A stretch of 64,000 nt of DNA. It comes from Bradyrhizobium sp. CCGUVB4N. Lineage in GTDB: Bacteria > Pseudomonadota > Alphaproteobacteria > Rhizobiales > Xanthobacteraceae. The first letter of the stretch is position 1, and each line of letters opens with the position of its first letter. Positions 9,369 to 17,531 of this stretch are shown piece by piece. A program made the translations under genes and the position numbers. The DNA lies in assembly GCF_024199945.1 (NCBI RefSeq), contig NZ_JANADP010000001.1, forward strand, positions 3,038,001 through 3,102,000. The letters run 5' to 3'. The notes beneath the pieces were generated by a model. It was not told where the DNA came from and did not search any database. It was given only the letters and a program-made list of their open reading frames with translations.

Positions 9369-10224
9369 GCTTTCGATGCAGGACGAGGTGTCGGCGCCGG
9401 TTCGGCGCAGGCGCAAGCTCGGGCTGCTGTTCTGGATCGCGAGCCTGTGGCTCGCCGCCATCATTGCGCTCGCGATCCTCGCACCGGTGCTGCCGCTGCA
9501 GAATCCCGTCGACATGGACATGCTGGAGCGCCGCGCCGCGTTCTCGACCGAGCACTGGCTCGGCACCGACGGCCTTGGCCGCGACGAGCTTGCCCGGTTG
9601 ATCTTCGGGGCGCGCGTCTCGCTGACCGTGGGGCTGATCGCGCCGATGATCGGCCTTGGTATCGGCGGCGCGCTGGGCCTGCTCGCCGGCTACTTCCGCG
9701 GCCGGTTCGAGACGCTGGTGGTCGGCAGCATGGACGTGCTGCTCGCTTTTCCGCCGCTGATCTTCGCGCTCGCGGTGACCGCCTATCTCGGCCAGTCCAT
9801 TCCCAATCTCACCATCATCCTCGGCGTGCTCGGCATTCCGGCCTTCATGCGGGTGGCGCGCGCGGCGACGCTGACACTGGCGCGGCGCGAGTTCGTCATC
9901 GCGGCCGAGGCGCTCGGCGCCAGCCATGCGCGCATCCTGCTGCGGGAGCTGCTGCCGAACGTGATCCTGCCGCTGCTGGCGTTCTTCCTGCTTGGCGTCG
10001 CCGTCACCATCGTGGTCGAGGGTGCACTGTCCTTCCTCGGGCTCGGCGTACCGCCGCCGATGGCGAGCTGGGGCAGCATGATCGGCGAGGGGCGCGACAG
10101 CCTCGACGTCGCGCCGCGGCTGGCCTTCCTGCCGGCGGTCGGATTGTTCCTGACCGTGCTGGCATTCAACCTCGTCGGCGACACCATGCGGGCATTGACC
10201 GACCCGCGTCAGGGGGCGCTGTGA
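9355..10224 (+). CDS. ABC transporter permease, DppC-type
   Basis: A 289-residue partner permease of the DppC/OppC type with an N-terminal span, the GTDGLGRDELARLIFGARVS signature after it, and five more membrane segments. The EAA loop is EFVIAAEALGASHARIL. I choose ATG 9355 (MATLELSMQ), preceded by GAGGAT, over an in-frame start 27 bp upstream that lies deeper in the preceding gene. It overlaps the upstream permease by 14 bp, and its stop overlaps the next gene's GTG (GTGA), typical of tight coupling. Confidence 0.92.
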   Translation: MATLELSMQDEVSAPVRRRRKLGLLFWIASLWLAAIIALAILAPVLPLQNPVDMDMLERRAAFSTEHWLGTDGLGRDELARLIFGARVSLTVGLIAPMIGLGIGGALGLLAGYFRGRFETLVVGSMDVLLAFPPLIFALAVTAYLGQSIPNLTIILGVLGIPAFMRVARAATLTLARREFVIAAEALGASHARILLRELLPNVILPLLAFFLLGVAVTIVVEGALSFLGLGVPPPMASWGSMIGEGRDSLDVAPRLAFLPAVGLFLTVLAFNLVGDTMRALTDPRQGAL

Positions 10225-11213
10225 GCACGCCGCTTTTGACCGTCGAGGACGTCGCAGTCGAGCTGCCGACCCCGCGCGGCAATTTGCGCGCGGTCGATCA
10301 TGTCGACCTGTTGCTGGAGCCGGGCCGCACGCTCGGAATCGTCGGCGAATCCGGCTGCGGCAAGACCATGCTGTCGCGCGCGATCCTCCAACTGCTGCCG
10401 AAGAAGGCAAAGCTTTCCGGGCGCGTGATGTTCGACGGCCAGGATCTGGTCCGGCTCGCGCCTGAAAGCTTGCGCCGCCTGCGCGCGCGCGACCTCGCGG
10501 TGGTGTTCCAGGATCCGATGACCTCGCTCAATCCGGTGCTGACGATCGGAACCCAGTTGATGGAGACGATCCAGGAGCACCTCGAGCTCGACGCGCCGGC
10601 CGCGCGGAAGCGCAGCATCGAGCTGCTCGCCGCCGTCGGCATTCCTGCGCCGGAGCAGCGGCTCGCGCAATATCCGCATCAATGCTCCGGCGGCATGCGC
10701 CAGCGCATCGCGATTGCGATCGCGCTGTCCTGCGAGCCGAAACTTCTGATCGCGGACGAGCCGACCACGGCGCTCGACGTCACCATCCAGGCGCAGATCC
10801 TCGATCTGCTGGCGCGCGAGCAGCGCCGCCGCCACATGGCGATGATCATCATCACCCACGATCTCGGCGTGGTCGCCGGTCGCGCCGATGAGGTCGCGGT
10901 GATGTATGCGGGCAGGGTGGTGGAACGTGCGCCGACGCAGGCGCTCTTCAAACGCATGCACATGCCCTACACCGAGGCGTTGCTGGCGGCGATCCCGAAG
11001 CTGGAGACCGCGCCGCATACGCCGTTGCCTGCCATCTCCGGCCGTCCGCCCGATCCGACACGGCCGCTCAAAGGCTGCTCCTTCGCGCCGCGCTGTCGCT
11101 ATGCGGCCGGGCGCTGCCACGAAGCCAAGCCCGAGTTGAAGAGCGCCGAGATGCCGGGGCATCTCTACGCCTGCTTTCACCCGATCCAGATGACGGAAGG
11201 GATTGGCGCGTGA
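10221..11213 (+). CDS. ABC transporter ATP-binding protein, DppD-type
   Basis: A 330-residue ATPase of the DppD/OppD type. Walker A is GESGCGKT, the ABC signature is CSGGMRQR, Walker B is [11 protein letters not shown] and the H-loop is ITHDLG. The C-terminal oligopeptide-type region carries a Cys-rich tail ([15 protein letters not shown]), which in this family can hold an iron-sulphur cluster. The GTG start at 10221 overlaps the preceding TGA. The same frame stays open far upstream inside the permease genes, but only from 10221 is the protein ABC-like. It should pair with the next gene as a heterodimeric motor. Confidence 0.92.
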   Translation: MSTPLLTVEDVAVELPTPRGNLRAVDHVDLLLEPGRTLGIVGESGCGKTMLSRAILQLLPKKAKLSGRVMFDGQDLVRLAPESLRRLRARDLAVVFQDPMTSLNPVLTIGTQLMETIQEHLELDAPAARKRSIELLAAVGIPAPEQRLAQYPHQCSGGMRQRIAIAIALSCEPKLLIADEPTTALDVTIQAQILDLLAREQRRRHMAMIIITHDLGVVAGRADEVAVMYAGRVVERAPTQALFKRMHMPYTEALLAAIPKLETAPHTPLPAISGRPPDPTRPLKGCSFAPRCRYAAGRCHEAKPELKSAEMPGHLYACFHPIQMTEGIGA

Positions 11214-12181
11214 TGCAGCTCGCCGTGCAGAAGCAGCCGTTGCTGAACGTCGACAATCTCGTCGTCGAATATGGTCTCGGCAACAAGACGGTGCACGCGG
11301 TCTCCGGCGTCAGCCTTCACGTCGCGCGCGGCGAGACGCTGGGGCTGGTCGGCGAGTCCGGCTGCGGCAAGTCGACGCTGGGCCGCGCGGTGCTGCAATT
11401 GCGGCGTGCCAAAAGCGGCCGCGTGCTGTTCGATGGCGAAGACCTCACCGCGATGGAGGGCGATGCGCTGCGAAAGATGCGCCGCCGCGTCCAGCTGATC
11501 TTCCAGGACCCGATCGCCTCGCTCAATCCGCGCCGGCGCATCGGTGACATCGTCGCCGAGCCGCTGATCATCGCTGGTGTCAAGGATGCCGCCGAGCGCA
11601 AGCGGCGCGTTCACGAGGTTCTCTCCGCGGTCGGGCTCGATCCCGATCTCGTGGCAGGGCGGTTGCCGCACGAGTTCTCCGGCGGCCAATGCCAGCGCAT
11701 CTGCATCGCGCGATCGCTCGTGCTCAACCCCGAGTTCATCGTGTGCGACGAGCCGGTCTCCGCGCTCGACGTCTCCATCCGCGCGCAGATCCTCAACCTG
11801 CTGGAGGAGATGAAGGCGCGGTTCGGCCTGACGTTGCTGTTCATCGCGCATGACCTTGCCGTGGTCAAAGCGGTCAGCGATCGCGTCGCGGTGATGTATC
11901 TCGGTCGGCTCTGCGAGGTCGGCCCATCGGAGCAATTGTTCGCAAAACCTGCGCATCCCTATACCGGGCTGTTGCTTGAGGCGATCCCGGTGCCTGATCC
12001 GGACGTGCGTCCCGCCGAGAGCGTGGCGATCGGCGAGCCGCCATCGCCGATTGCGCCGCCATCCGGTTGCCGCTTCCGCACCCGCTGCCCGCGGGCGGAC
12101 CAGCGATGCAGCGCGGAGATACCGGAGTTGCGTGAGGTTGCGCCCGGCCAGTTCGCCGCTTGCCACCATCCGCTGGGCTAA
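11213..12181 (+). CDS. ABC transporter ATP-binding protein, DppF-type
   Basis: A 322-residue second ATPase (DppF/OppF type). Walker A is GESGCGKS, the signature FSGGQCQR, Walker B FIVCDEPVSALD and the H-loop IAHDLAVV, and the C-terminal Cys-rich segment (SGCRFRTRCPRADQRC) matches its partner's. The ATG at 11213 shares a base with the previous TGA; a GTG one codon earlier is also possible. It is the last gene of the importer. A short 79-bp gap leads to the alcohol dehydrogenase, on the same strand. Confidence 0.92.
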   Translation: MQLAVQKQPLLNVDNLVVEYGLGNKTVHAVSGVSLHVARGETLGLVGESGCGKSTLGRAVLQLRRAKSGRVLFDGEDLTAMEGDALRKMRRRVQLIFQDPIASLNPRRRIGDIVAEPLIIAGVKDAAERKRRVHEVLSAVGLDPDLVAGRLPHEFSGGQCQRICIARSLVLNPEFIVCDEPVSALDVSIRAQILNLLEEMKARFGLTLLFIAHDLAVVKAVSDRVAVMYLGRLCEVGPSEQLFAKPAHPYTGLLLEAIPVPDPDVRPAESVAIGEPPSPIAPPSGCRFRTRCPRADQRCSAEIPELREVAPGQFAACHHPLG

Positions 12182-12260
12182 ACTAAGACAGGTCCCGGGT
12201 TTGTCTCGCCCTGCCGGCCGTGGCATGGTGGCGCGACGAAGAGTATGCCGGGAGGACGCC

Positions 12261-13328
12261 ATGAAGAGTTTCAAGGTCGCCGATTTCAAGGCGCCGCTGC
12301 AGGAGTTCGACGAGGCGACGCCGCAACCCTCGGGCACGCAGGTGCTGATCAGGGTGAAGGCCGCCGGCGTTTGCCACAGCGACCTCCACATCTGGGAAGG
12401 CGGCTACGATCTCGGCCATGGCCGCAAGCCGCTGTCGTTGAAGGATCGCGGCATCAACCTGCCGCTGACCATGGGCCACGAGACCGTCGGCGAAGTTTTG
12501 GCGTTCGGGCCCGACGTGAAGCCGACCGATCAGGGCGGCCTCAAGCTTGGCGATGTCGGCCTGGTCTATCCCTGGATCGGCTGCGGCAAATGCGCTACCT
12601 GCCTCGCCGGTGACGAGAACATGTGCCTGACACCGCGCTCGCTCGGCGTCTATTGCGACGGCGGCTATTCCGATCACATGCTGGTGCCGCATCCACGCTA
12701 CCTGCTCAACCTGAAGGGCCTCGATCCCGCATCGGCTGCGCCTTACGCCTGCTCGGGCGTCACCACCTACAGCGCGCTGAAGAAGGTGGAGCAGCATCTT
12801 GATACGCCGATCGTGATGTTCGGTGCGGGTGGTCTCGGCCTGATGGCGCTGTCGCTGCTGAAGGCGATGGGTGGCAAGGGCGCGATCATGGTCGATATCG
12901 ACGCGAAGAAGCGCGAGGCCGCCGAGAAGGCCGGCGCACTCGCGACCGTCGATCCCAAGGCGGGCGATGCGCTGGAGCAGCTCGCGAAGAAAGCCGGCGG
13001 GCCGATCCGCGCCGTGATCGACCTCGTCGGCAATGCCGCGACGACGCAGCTTGGTTTCGACTGCCTGACCAAGGGCGGCAAGCTCGTCATCGTCGGCCTG
13101 TTCGGCGGCGGCGCGACCTGGGCCTTGCCGCTGATCCCGATCAAGGCGGTGACGATCCAGGGCAGCTACGTCGGCAATTTGCGTGAAACGCAGGAGCTGC
13201 TCGACCTCGTCCGCGCCAAGAACGTGGCGCCGATCCCGGTGACGAAGGCGCCGCTCAACAAGGCCAACGACGCGCTGCTGCAGTTGCAGCAGGGCGCCGT
13301 GGTCGGGCGCACGGTGCTGACGCCGTAA
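12261..13328 (+). CDS. zinc-dependent alcohol dehydrogenase
   Basis: A 355-residue medium-chain zinc alcohol dehydrogenase, oxidising an alcohol to an aldehyde or ketone with NAD(P). Catalytic zinc ligands are in VCHSD (Cys, N-terminal) and GHETVGEV (His). The structural zinc loop has four Cys in GCGKCATCLAGDENMC. The Rossmann motif is GAGGLGLMAL. ATG at 12261 follows GGGAGGA; the frame is open upstream but not ADH-like. It probably belongs to the same catabolic block as the importer. The loop region HIWEGGYDLGHGRK is longer than in classical ADHs, as in 6-hydroxyhexanoate-dehydrogenase-like subfamilies; the substrate is uncertain. Confidence 0.9.
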   Translation: MKSFKVADFKAPLQEFDEATPQPSGTQVLIRVKAAGVCHSDLHIWEGGYDLGHGRKPLSLKDRGINLPLTMGHETVGEVLAFGPDVKPTDQGGLKLGDVGLVYPWIGCGKCATCLAGDENMCLTPRSLGVYCDGGYSDHMLVPHPRYLLNLKGLDPASAAPYACSGVTTYSALKKVEQHLDTPIVMFGAGGLGLMALSLLKAMGGKGAIMVDIDAKKREAAEKAGALATVDPKAGDALEQLAKKAGGPIRAVIDLVGNAATTQLGFDCLTKGGKLVIVGLFGGGATWALPLIPIKAVTIQGSYVGNLRETQELLDLVRAKNVAPIPVTKAPLNKANDALLQLQQGAVVGRTVLTP

Positions 13329-13349
13329 TTCGAAGCCGTTTGTTTCTCA

Positions 13350-13437
13350 TCATGGCCGGGCTTGTCCCGGCCATCCACGCCTTCTCGTGGAAATGGCATT
13401 AAGACGTGGATGCCCGGGCCAGGCCCGGGCATGACGG
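13350..13437. repeat. Intergenic inverted repeat, type B (copy 1)
   Basis: The element opens with CATGGCCGGG, has CTTGTCCCGGCCAT next and the arm CCACGC, then the reverse half with GTGGATGCCCGGGCC and ends CCCGGGCATGACGG. A second copy of the same family is at 33861-33946. It sits between the alcohol dehydrogenase and the isopropylmalate-dehydrogenase-like gene, 20 bp before the latter's ATG, so transcription of 13458 onward passes through a hairpin or starts beyond it. Confidence 0.85.
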
Positions 13438-13457
13438 AGAGAGTAGGAAATCCTTAA

Positions 13458-14537
13458 ATGTCCGCAAACAACGCTTTCCATATCGCTGTGCTCGCCGGTG
13501 ACGGCATCGGTCCCGAAGTCATGGCGCCCGCGCTCGAGGTGCTGCGCAAGATCGAGTCCAAATCCGGCTTGAGCTTCCGCTTCACCGAGGCGCCGGCCGG
13601 CGCGAATAATTATCGCGCCACCGGCAAGTCGATGCCGGAGTCCACGATCAAATTGTGCGAGGAAGCCGACGCGATCCTGCTCGGGGCCTGCGGCCTGCCG
13701 TCGGTGCGTTACCCCGACAATACCGAGATCGCGCCGCAGATCGAGCTGCGCTTCATCTTCGATCTCTACGCCGGCGTGCGCCCGGCGCGGCTCATTCCGG
13801 GCGTGCCGAGCCCGATCGTCGGCGCCGACAAGCGCGGCATCGATCTCGTCGTGATCCGCGAGTCCACCGAAGGCCTGTTCGCCTCGATGGGCAAGGGCGT
13901 CGTCACCCATGAGGACGCGCGCGAGACCATGGTGATCACGCGCAAGACCTCCGAGCGGCTGTTCGATTTCTCGTTTCGCCTGGCCGAGCGGCGCAAGGCA
14001 CGCGGCAAGCCGGGATCGCTCGCCTGTGTCGACAAGGCGAATGTGTTCAAGGCCTTTGCCTTCTTCCGCGGCATCTTCGATGAGATCGCGAAGAAGCATC
14101 CCGAGGTGAAGACCGATCGCCTCTATGTCGATGCCTGCTCGGCCATGCTGGTCAAGCGTCCCTGGGATTTCGACGTGATGGTGATGGAGAACATGTTTGG
14201 CGACATCGTCTCCGACATCACCGCGAGCCTGATCGGCGGCCTCGGCATGGCGCCGTCGGCCGATATCGGCGACAAATACGCCGTGTTCCAGCCGTGCCAC
14301 GGCACCGCGCCCGACATCATGGGGCAGGGCAAGGCCAATCCCACCGGCATGATCCTGTCGGCGGCGATGATGCTGGACTGGCTCGCCGACAAGCACGGCG
14401 TCGAGAGCGCGGCGGAGGCCGGTGAGCAGATCGAACGCGCGGTCGATCAGGTCTATGCCGGCGGCCTCAAGCCGATGGAGTTCGGTGGCAGCAACGGCAC
14501 GGCCGATATCACCAAGGCGGTGCTCGCCGCGTTGTAG
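13458..14537 (+). CDS. isocitrate/isopropylmalate dehydrogenase family protein
   Basis: A 359-residue beta-decarboxylating dehydrogenase. It starts with the family motif VLAGDGIGPEVM, has the substrate-binding VIRESTEGLFAS segment in place of the RELTGG of true LeuB, and ends with the metal/NAD region MENMFGDIVSDITASLIGGLGMAPS and HGTAPDI. These point to an NAD-dependent 2-hydroxyacid oxidative decarboxylase, such as a tartrate/malate-type enzyme or a LeuB paralog, acting in the cytoplasm. ATG at 13458 with AGGAAA upstream. It is co-directional with the importer and alcohol dehydrogenase, separated by repeat type B. No other leu gene is adjacent, so a biosynthetic LeuB role is less likely. 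Confidence 0.85.
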   Translation: MSANNAFHIAVLAGDGIGPEVMAPALEVLRKIESKSGLSFRFTEAPAGANNYRATGKSMPESTIKLCEEADAILLGACGLPSVRYPDNTEIAPQIELRFIFDLYAGVRPARLIPGVPSPIVGADKRGIDLVVIRESTEGLFASMGKGVVTHEDARETMVITRKTSERLFDFSFRLAERRKARGKPGSLACVDKANVFKAFAFFRGIFDEIAKKHPEVKTDRLYVDACSAMLVKRPWDFDVMVMENMFGDIVSDITASLIGGLGMAPSADIGDKYAVFQPCHGTAPDIMGQGKANPTGMILSAAMMLDWLADKHGVESAAEAGEQIERAVDQVYAGGLKPMEFGGSNGTADITKAVLAAL

Positions 14538-14584
14538 GAGGGGATCGCGCCGCAAGGCGGCGGCCCTGAAGGGCTTGGACCACC

Positions 14585-14983
14585 ATGAACAAGCCGGTGC
14601 CCGAACGATATCGAGATCTCCGGACGTTTGCCTTCGGCGACAGTCCGGCGCTTGCCGATGAACTGCTCGAGCTCGTCGTCAAGGGCATCAAGACGGCGAC
14701 CTGCAGCACGGAAGACGAGCCCAACACGTCGACGCCCGGTGAGCGCTGGGTCGTGCTCGACGGGCGGGGAGAGCCGCGCTGCGTCATCGAATCCGTCGAG
14801 ATCGCCTACCGGCGCTTCAATGACGTCGACGCGGCCTTTGCCTACGATGAGGGCGAGGGCGATCGCAGCCTCTCCTATTGGCGCAACGCCCATCGCACCT
14901 ATTTCGGCCGGCTCGGACGGTTCAGCGAAGACATGATGCTCATGTGCGAGCGCTTCCGCCTGATCGAGGTTTTCGGCGATTGA
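14585..14983 (+). CDS. ASCH domain-containing protein
   Basis: A 132-residue protein made almost entirely of one ASCH domain (a PUA-related beta-barrel). Typical features are the helix with LLELVVKGIKTATCS near residue 32, the GERWVVLDGRGEPRCVIESVEIAYRRF strand pair and the EGEGDRSLSYWRNAHRTYF helix with the conserved E-G-D-x-S-x-x-x-W pattern. The family is thought to bind RNA or nucleotides; some members hydrolyse acetylcytidine. It follows the dehydrogenase gene by 47 bp on the same strand. Confidence 0.85.
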   Translation: MNKPVPERYRDLRTFAFGDSPALADELLELVVKGIKTATCSTEDEPNTSTPGERWVVLDGRGEPRCVIESVEIAYRRFNDVDAAFAYDEGEGDRSLSYWRNAHRTYFGRLGRFSEDMMLMCERFRLIEVFGD

Positions 14984-15004
14984 TCGCGTGCGATGTCTTC
15001 CAGG

Positions 15005-15027
15005 AAAAAGGGGCCTCGCGGCCCCTT
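15005..15027 (-). terminator. Rho-independent terminator of the small secreted-protein gene
   Basis: Read on the minus strand, AAGGGGCC, a 4-base loop and GGCCCCTT form an 8-bp hairpin, followed by further T residues (15007-15005). It sits 7 bp after the stop of the leftward gene at 15034. On the plus strand it also lies just behind the ASCH gene but lacks a T-run there. Confidence 0.75.
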
Positions 15028-15033
15028 CGTCAT

Positions 15034-15321
15034 CTACCAGCGGTGCCAGTGGCGATAGCCACCGCCCCACGGACGCGGGCCGTAACCGTAGAAGCGTCGC
15101 GGGCCGCCGTAATAGCCGTAGGCGCCGTAATAGTTCGGGCGCCACCAGCAGCGGCCCCAGGCGTTGCAGACCATCCGCACCTGGTCGACATGCGCGGCCG
15201 GTCCGCCGGCGACTTGATCGGCCTGCGGAATGCCGTTCGGCATCGCCGCGAGCGCTTGTCCCGACGCCAGCGCAGCACTGCCAAGGGCAACCAGGCCAAG
15301 AACAGCAAGTTTGAGTCTCAT
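15034..15321 (-). CDS. small secreted Tyr/Gly/Trp-rich protein
   Basis: A 95-residue protein of unknown function. It has a clear signal peptide (MRLKLAVLGLVALGSAALASGQALA, cleaved about residue 25), then a short linker, a VRMVCNAWGRCWWRP motif with two Cys, and a tail rich in Tyr, Gly, Arg and Trp. This composition is typical of small exported proteins in Bradyrhizobium; the two Cys could form a disulphide in the periplasm. A good terminator follows it. I know no biochemical role. Confidence 0.75.
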   Translation of the reverse strand: MRLKLAVLGLVALGSAALASGQALAAMPNGIPQADQVAGGPAAHVDQVRMVCNAWGRCWWRPNYYGAYGYYGGPRRFYGYGPRPWGGGYRHWHRW

Positions 15322-15464
15322 CGCGATCTCCCTCGTTGGTGGCGGGAGAACTTGCGGCGGATCAATTGGTTGCTATCGCAGCGCAGGGCCGTGAGGAATT
15401 TAATCTTGGTGAACAAGTGTTCAGAGGAACGACGTCGTCGCGATCCTGGTCTGTGGGGCGTTGT

Positions 15465-16541
15465 TCAAGCACGCATCCCCATCGCAGGCCGAAATGGCGG
15501 GTCATGCTCGGGCGATGGTGCCGGGGCATAATGATCGAATTCCATTGTGAAGGTCGCGCGCCCCTGGCTCATCGAGCGCAGATCATTCGCGTAGCCGAAC
15601 AGGTGAATGAGCGGCACCATCGCGTTGATGACGGTGAGGTTGCCGCGCGCGGCTTGACCCTGGATTTGCCCGCGTCGCAAATTCAGGTCTTCGATGATGG
15701 AGCCGACACGGTTCTCCGGTGTCACGACCTCCATCTTCATGATCGGCTCGAGCAGCACCGACTCCGCCTTTTGGAGTGCCTCGCGGAATGCGGCACGTGC
15801 GGCGATCTCGAAGGTCTGTGCCGAGGAGTCGACGTCATGATACTTGCCGTCGATCAGCTCGACTACGATGTCGACCACCGGAGCGCCGGCGACCACGCCC
15901 GAGGGAAGCACGCTCGCGATCCCGTTCTCGATACCGGGAATGTATTCTTTCGGAACCGCGCCGCCGGCGATCCTGGACTCGAACCGATAGCCCTGGCCGG
16001 GCCCGTTCGGCGCGACGCGCAGCTTGACGGCCGCGAACCGGCCCGAACCGCCGGACTGCTTCCTGTAGGTAAATTCCACCTCGGCCGGCCGAGTGATGCG
16101 CTCACGGAACGCCACCTGCGGCGCCCCAACTCTGAGACCGACGTCGTAGGTGCGCCTGAGGGTTTCGAGCTTGGCGTCGAGATGGAATTCGCTCACGCCC
16201 TTCAGGATGATCTGTCCCGACTCGTGATCGATCGACATGTCGAAAGCAGGGTCCTCGGCCGCGAGCTTTGCCAGCGCAATGCCGAGCTTCTCCGCATCGG
16301 CCTTCGAGTTCGGCTCGATCGCGATCTCGACGAGCCGCGGCTGTGAGAACATTTCGTTCGCCGTGACATACGGATTGATTCTGGGAGTGCCGGACTTCCA
16401 GTTCACCCATTCCTGAGCTTCGCGGTGCGAAACAAAGTCGGCGATCGGCAGATCGGTGAGGTCAGCCCGCCGGTGAATGACGCGCCAGCCGCCTTCTTGA
16501 AGGCGCTGGATAATGAAGGATTCCATGGGCAAGCCGGTCAT
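15465..16541 (-). CDS. EF-G-like protein lacking the GTPase domain (domains III-V only)
   Basis: A 358-residue protein (or 353 from the second Met at 16526). After about 45 residues unrelated to EF-G ([17 protein letters not shown]...), it aligns with elongation factor G from domain III onward. The domain III core is [17 protein letters not shown], the III/IV junction is [13 protein letters not shown], domain IV has [12 protein letters not shown] and [10 protein letters not shown], and domain V has [18 protein letters not shown] and [10 protein letters not shown]. There is no P-loop, no switch regions and no domain II; full EF-G is about 690 residues. The ribosome-facing residues are well kept, which argues against a decaying pseudogene. 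No clear Shine-Dalgarno is visible. The function is unknown; it may bind the ribosomal factor site without hydrolysing GTP. Confidence 0.85.
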   Translation of the reverse strand: MTGLPMESFIIQRLQEGGWRVIHRRADLTDLPIADFVSHREAQEWVNWKSGTPRINPYVTANEMFSQPRLVEIAIEPNSKADAEKLGIALAKLAAEDPAFDMSIDHESGQIILKGVSEFHLDAKLETLRRTYDVGLRVGAPQVAFRERITRPAEVEFTYRKQSGGSGRFAAVKLRVAPNGPGQGYRFESRIAGGAVPKEYIPGIENGIASVLPSGVVAGAPVVDIVVELIDGKYHDVDSSAQTFEIAARAAFREALQKAESVLLEPIMKMEVVTPENRVGSIIEDLNLRRGQIQGQAARGNLTVINAMVPLIHLFGYANDLRSMSQGRATFTMEFDHYAPAPSPEHDPPFRPAMGMRA

Positions 16542-16572
16542 TGGCGAACATTAAAACCCAAGCAGGCCGGTT

Positions 16573-17319
16573 TCAGAGCGCAAAGTCGTGGGTCGCGTGC
16601 TTCGCAAAGAACGTCGTCTGACGCGTAATTGCAACCGTGTGCCCCGTAATCGCTCGCAAGATCGCCGTTAGCGCAAACCACCGGTCAGGCGGCGCGCTTT
16701 CCTTGTTCTCGATGATCAGTTTCGCAAAGCTGACGCCGGCCGCTTCTCGCGCCAATTCGCCGATCGTGAGAATGCGACGCGGAATGGTCCGGAAGATCAG
16801 CCACCCCAGGCAGCCAAGGCTAATGTCGACGCAGAGTGCGCCCGCCATGAGCATGAAAAGCCGATAGTCCCATGGGATTCCAAAGGCCATCCATAGGCAC
16901 ATGAGCGTTCCCCACACAAAAGGGGCCCGCCAACGAACGACGCGCTCCGAACACTGGAAAGAGGTTTCCAGACTTGGAAGATCAAGGCCTGAATTCTGCG
17001 CAAGCCGGCGCCATTTCGGAGCTATCGAACGAGGCTCGATTTGCTCAAGAATTGAAATGGGTGTTTGGGGCGTGATCTCGCCCGCAATTCCCATGATCTT
17101 AAGTGCGCGGCGCAGGCGGTAGAATGCCATTTGAGACAGGCACGCTTGCGTCCTGGTGCCGGCATTCGGACGCTTCAATTCGATCAGATCGTAAAGCTGG
17201 CCGACGGTGCGTGTCTGCTCCGCTTCCGCGTCGGTCAGCTTGATCCCAAAGGTTCGTTCGACGTCGAAGATGACGTCCACATCGTCACCATCGCCGACGA
17301 AGTTCAGCGTGTTTTTCAT
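16573..17319 (-). CDS. acyl-carrier-protein-like N-terminus with two membrane spans, function unknown
   Basis: A 248-residue protein from ATG 17319 (MKNTLNFVGDGDD); an in-frame start at 17469 adds 50 residues of low-complexity character. Residues about 11-48 resemble helices II-III of an acyl carrier protein (VIFDVERTFGIKL, then DAEAEQTRTVGQLYDLIEL), but the phosphopantetheine Ser (DSL) is replaced by Gly-Asp-Gly, so it cannot carry a prosthetic group in the usual way. Two hydrophobic spans follow at about 131-149 and 152-176, then a cytoplasmic-looking tail. It lies 31 bp upstream of the half EF-G gene on the same strand, probably in one transcript. Not a family I can name. Confidence 0.7.
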   Translation of the reverse strand: MKNTLNFVGDGDDVDVIFDVERTFGIKLTDAEAEQTRTVGQLYDLIELKRPNAGTRTQACLSQMAFYRLRRALKIMGIAGEITPQTPISILEQIEPRSIAPKWRRLAQNSGLDLPSLETSFQCSERVVRWRAPFVWGTLMCLWMAFGIPWDYRLFMLMAGALCVDISLGCLGWLIFRTIPRRILTIGELAREAAGVSFAKLIIENKESAPPDRWFALTAILRAITGHTVAITRQTTFFAKHATHDFAL

Positions 17320-17531
17320 GTTGCGTCCAACCGACGGGTTGCACTGATTGTAGCATTGCCGCGACCGCGCGCCAGAGCCCATTGTTCCGGTCCCGCTCGC
17401 TTCAGCGACCCCAAAAATGCTTCCACATCGTCGCTCAACGACCGCACGAGCGTCACAATGAATCATCAAAGCGCCGTTTCGAGAGCGGTCAATGAGGCAG
17501 GAGCTGGGTCTACTCTGTACGGAGGGAAACC

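Noticed and set aside
9447-10220. extension of the DppD ATPase frame through the permease gene
   Set aside because: Only the part after GTG 10221 is ABC-like; the extension is the shadow of the DppC-type permease.
15465-16541. EF-G-like gene as a Tet(M)-type ribosome-protection protein
   Set aside because: Tet(M) proteins keep the GTPase domain, which is absent here.
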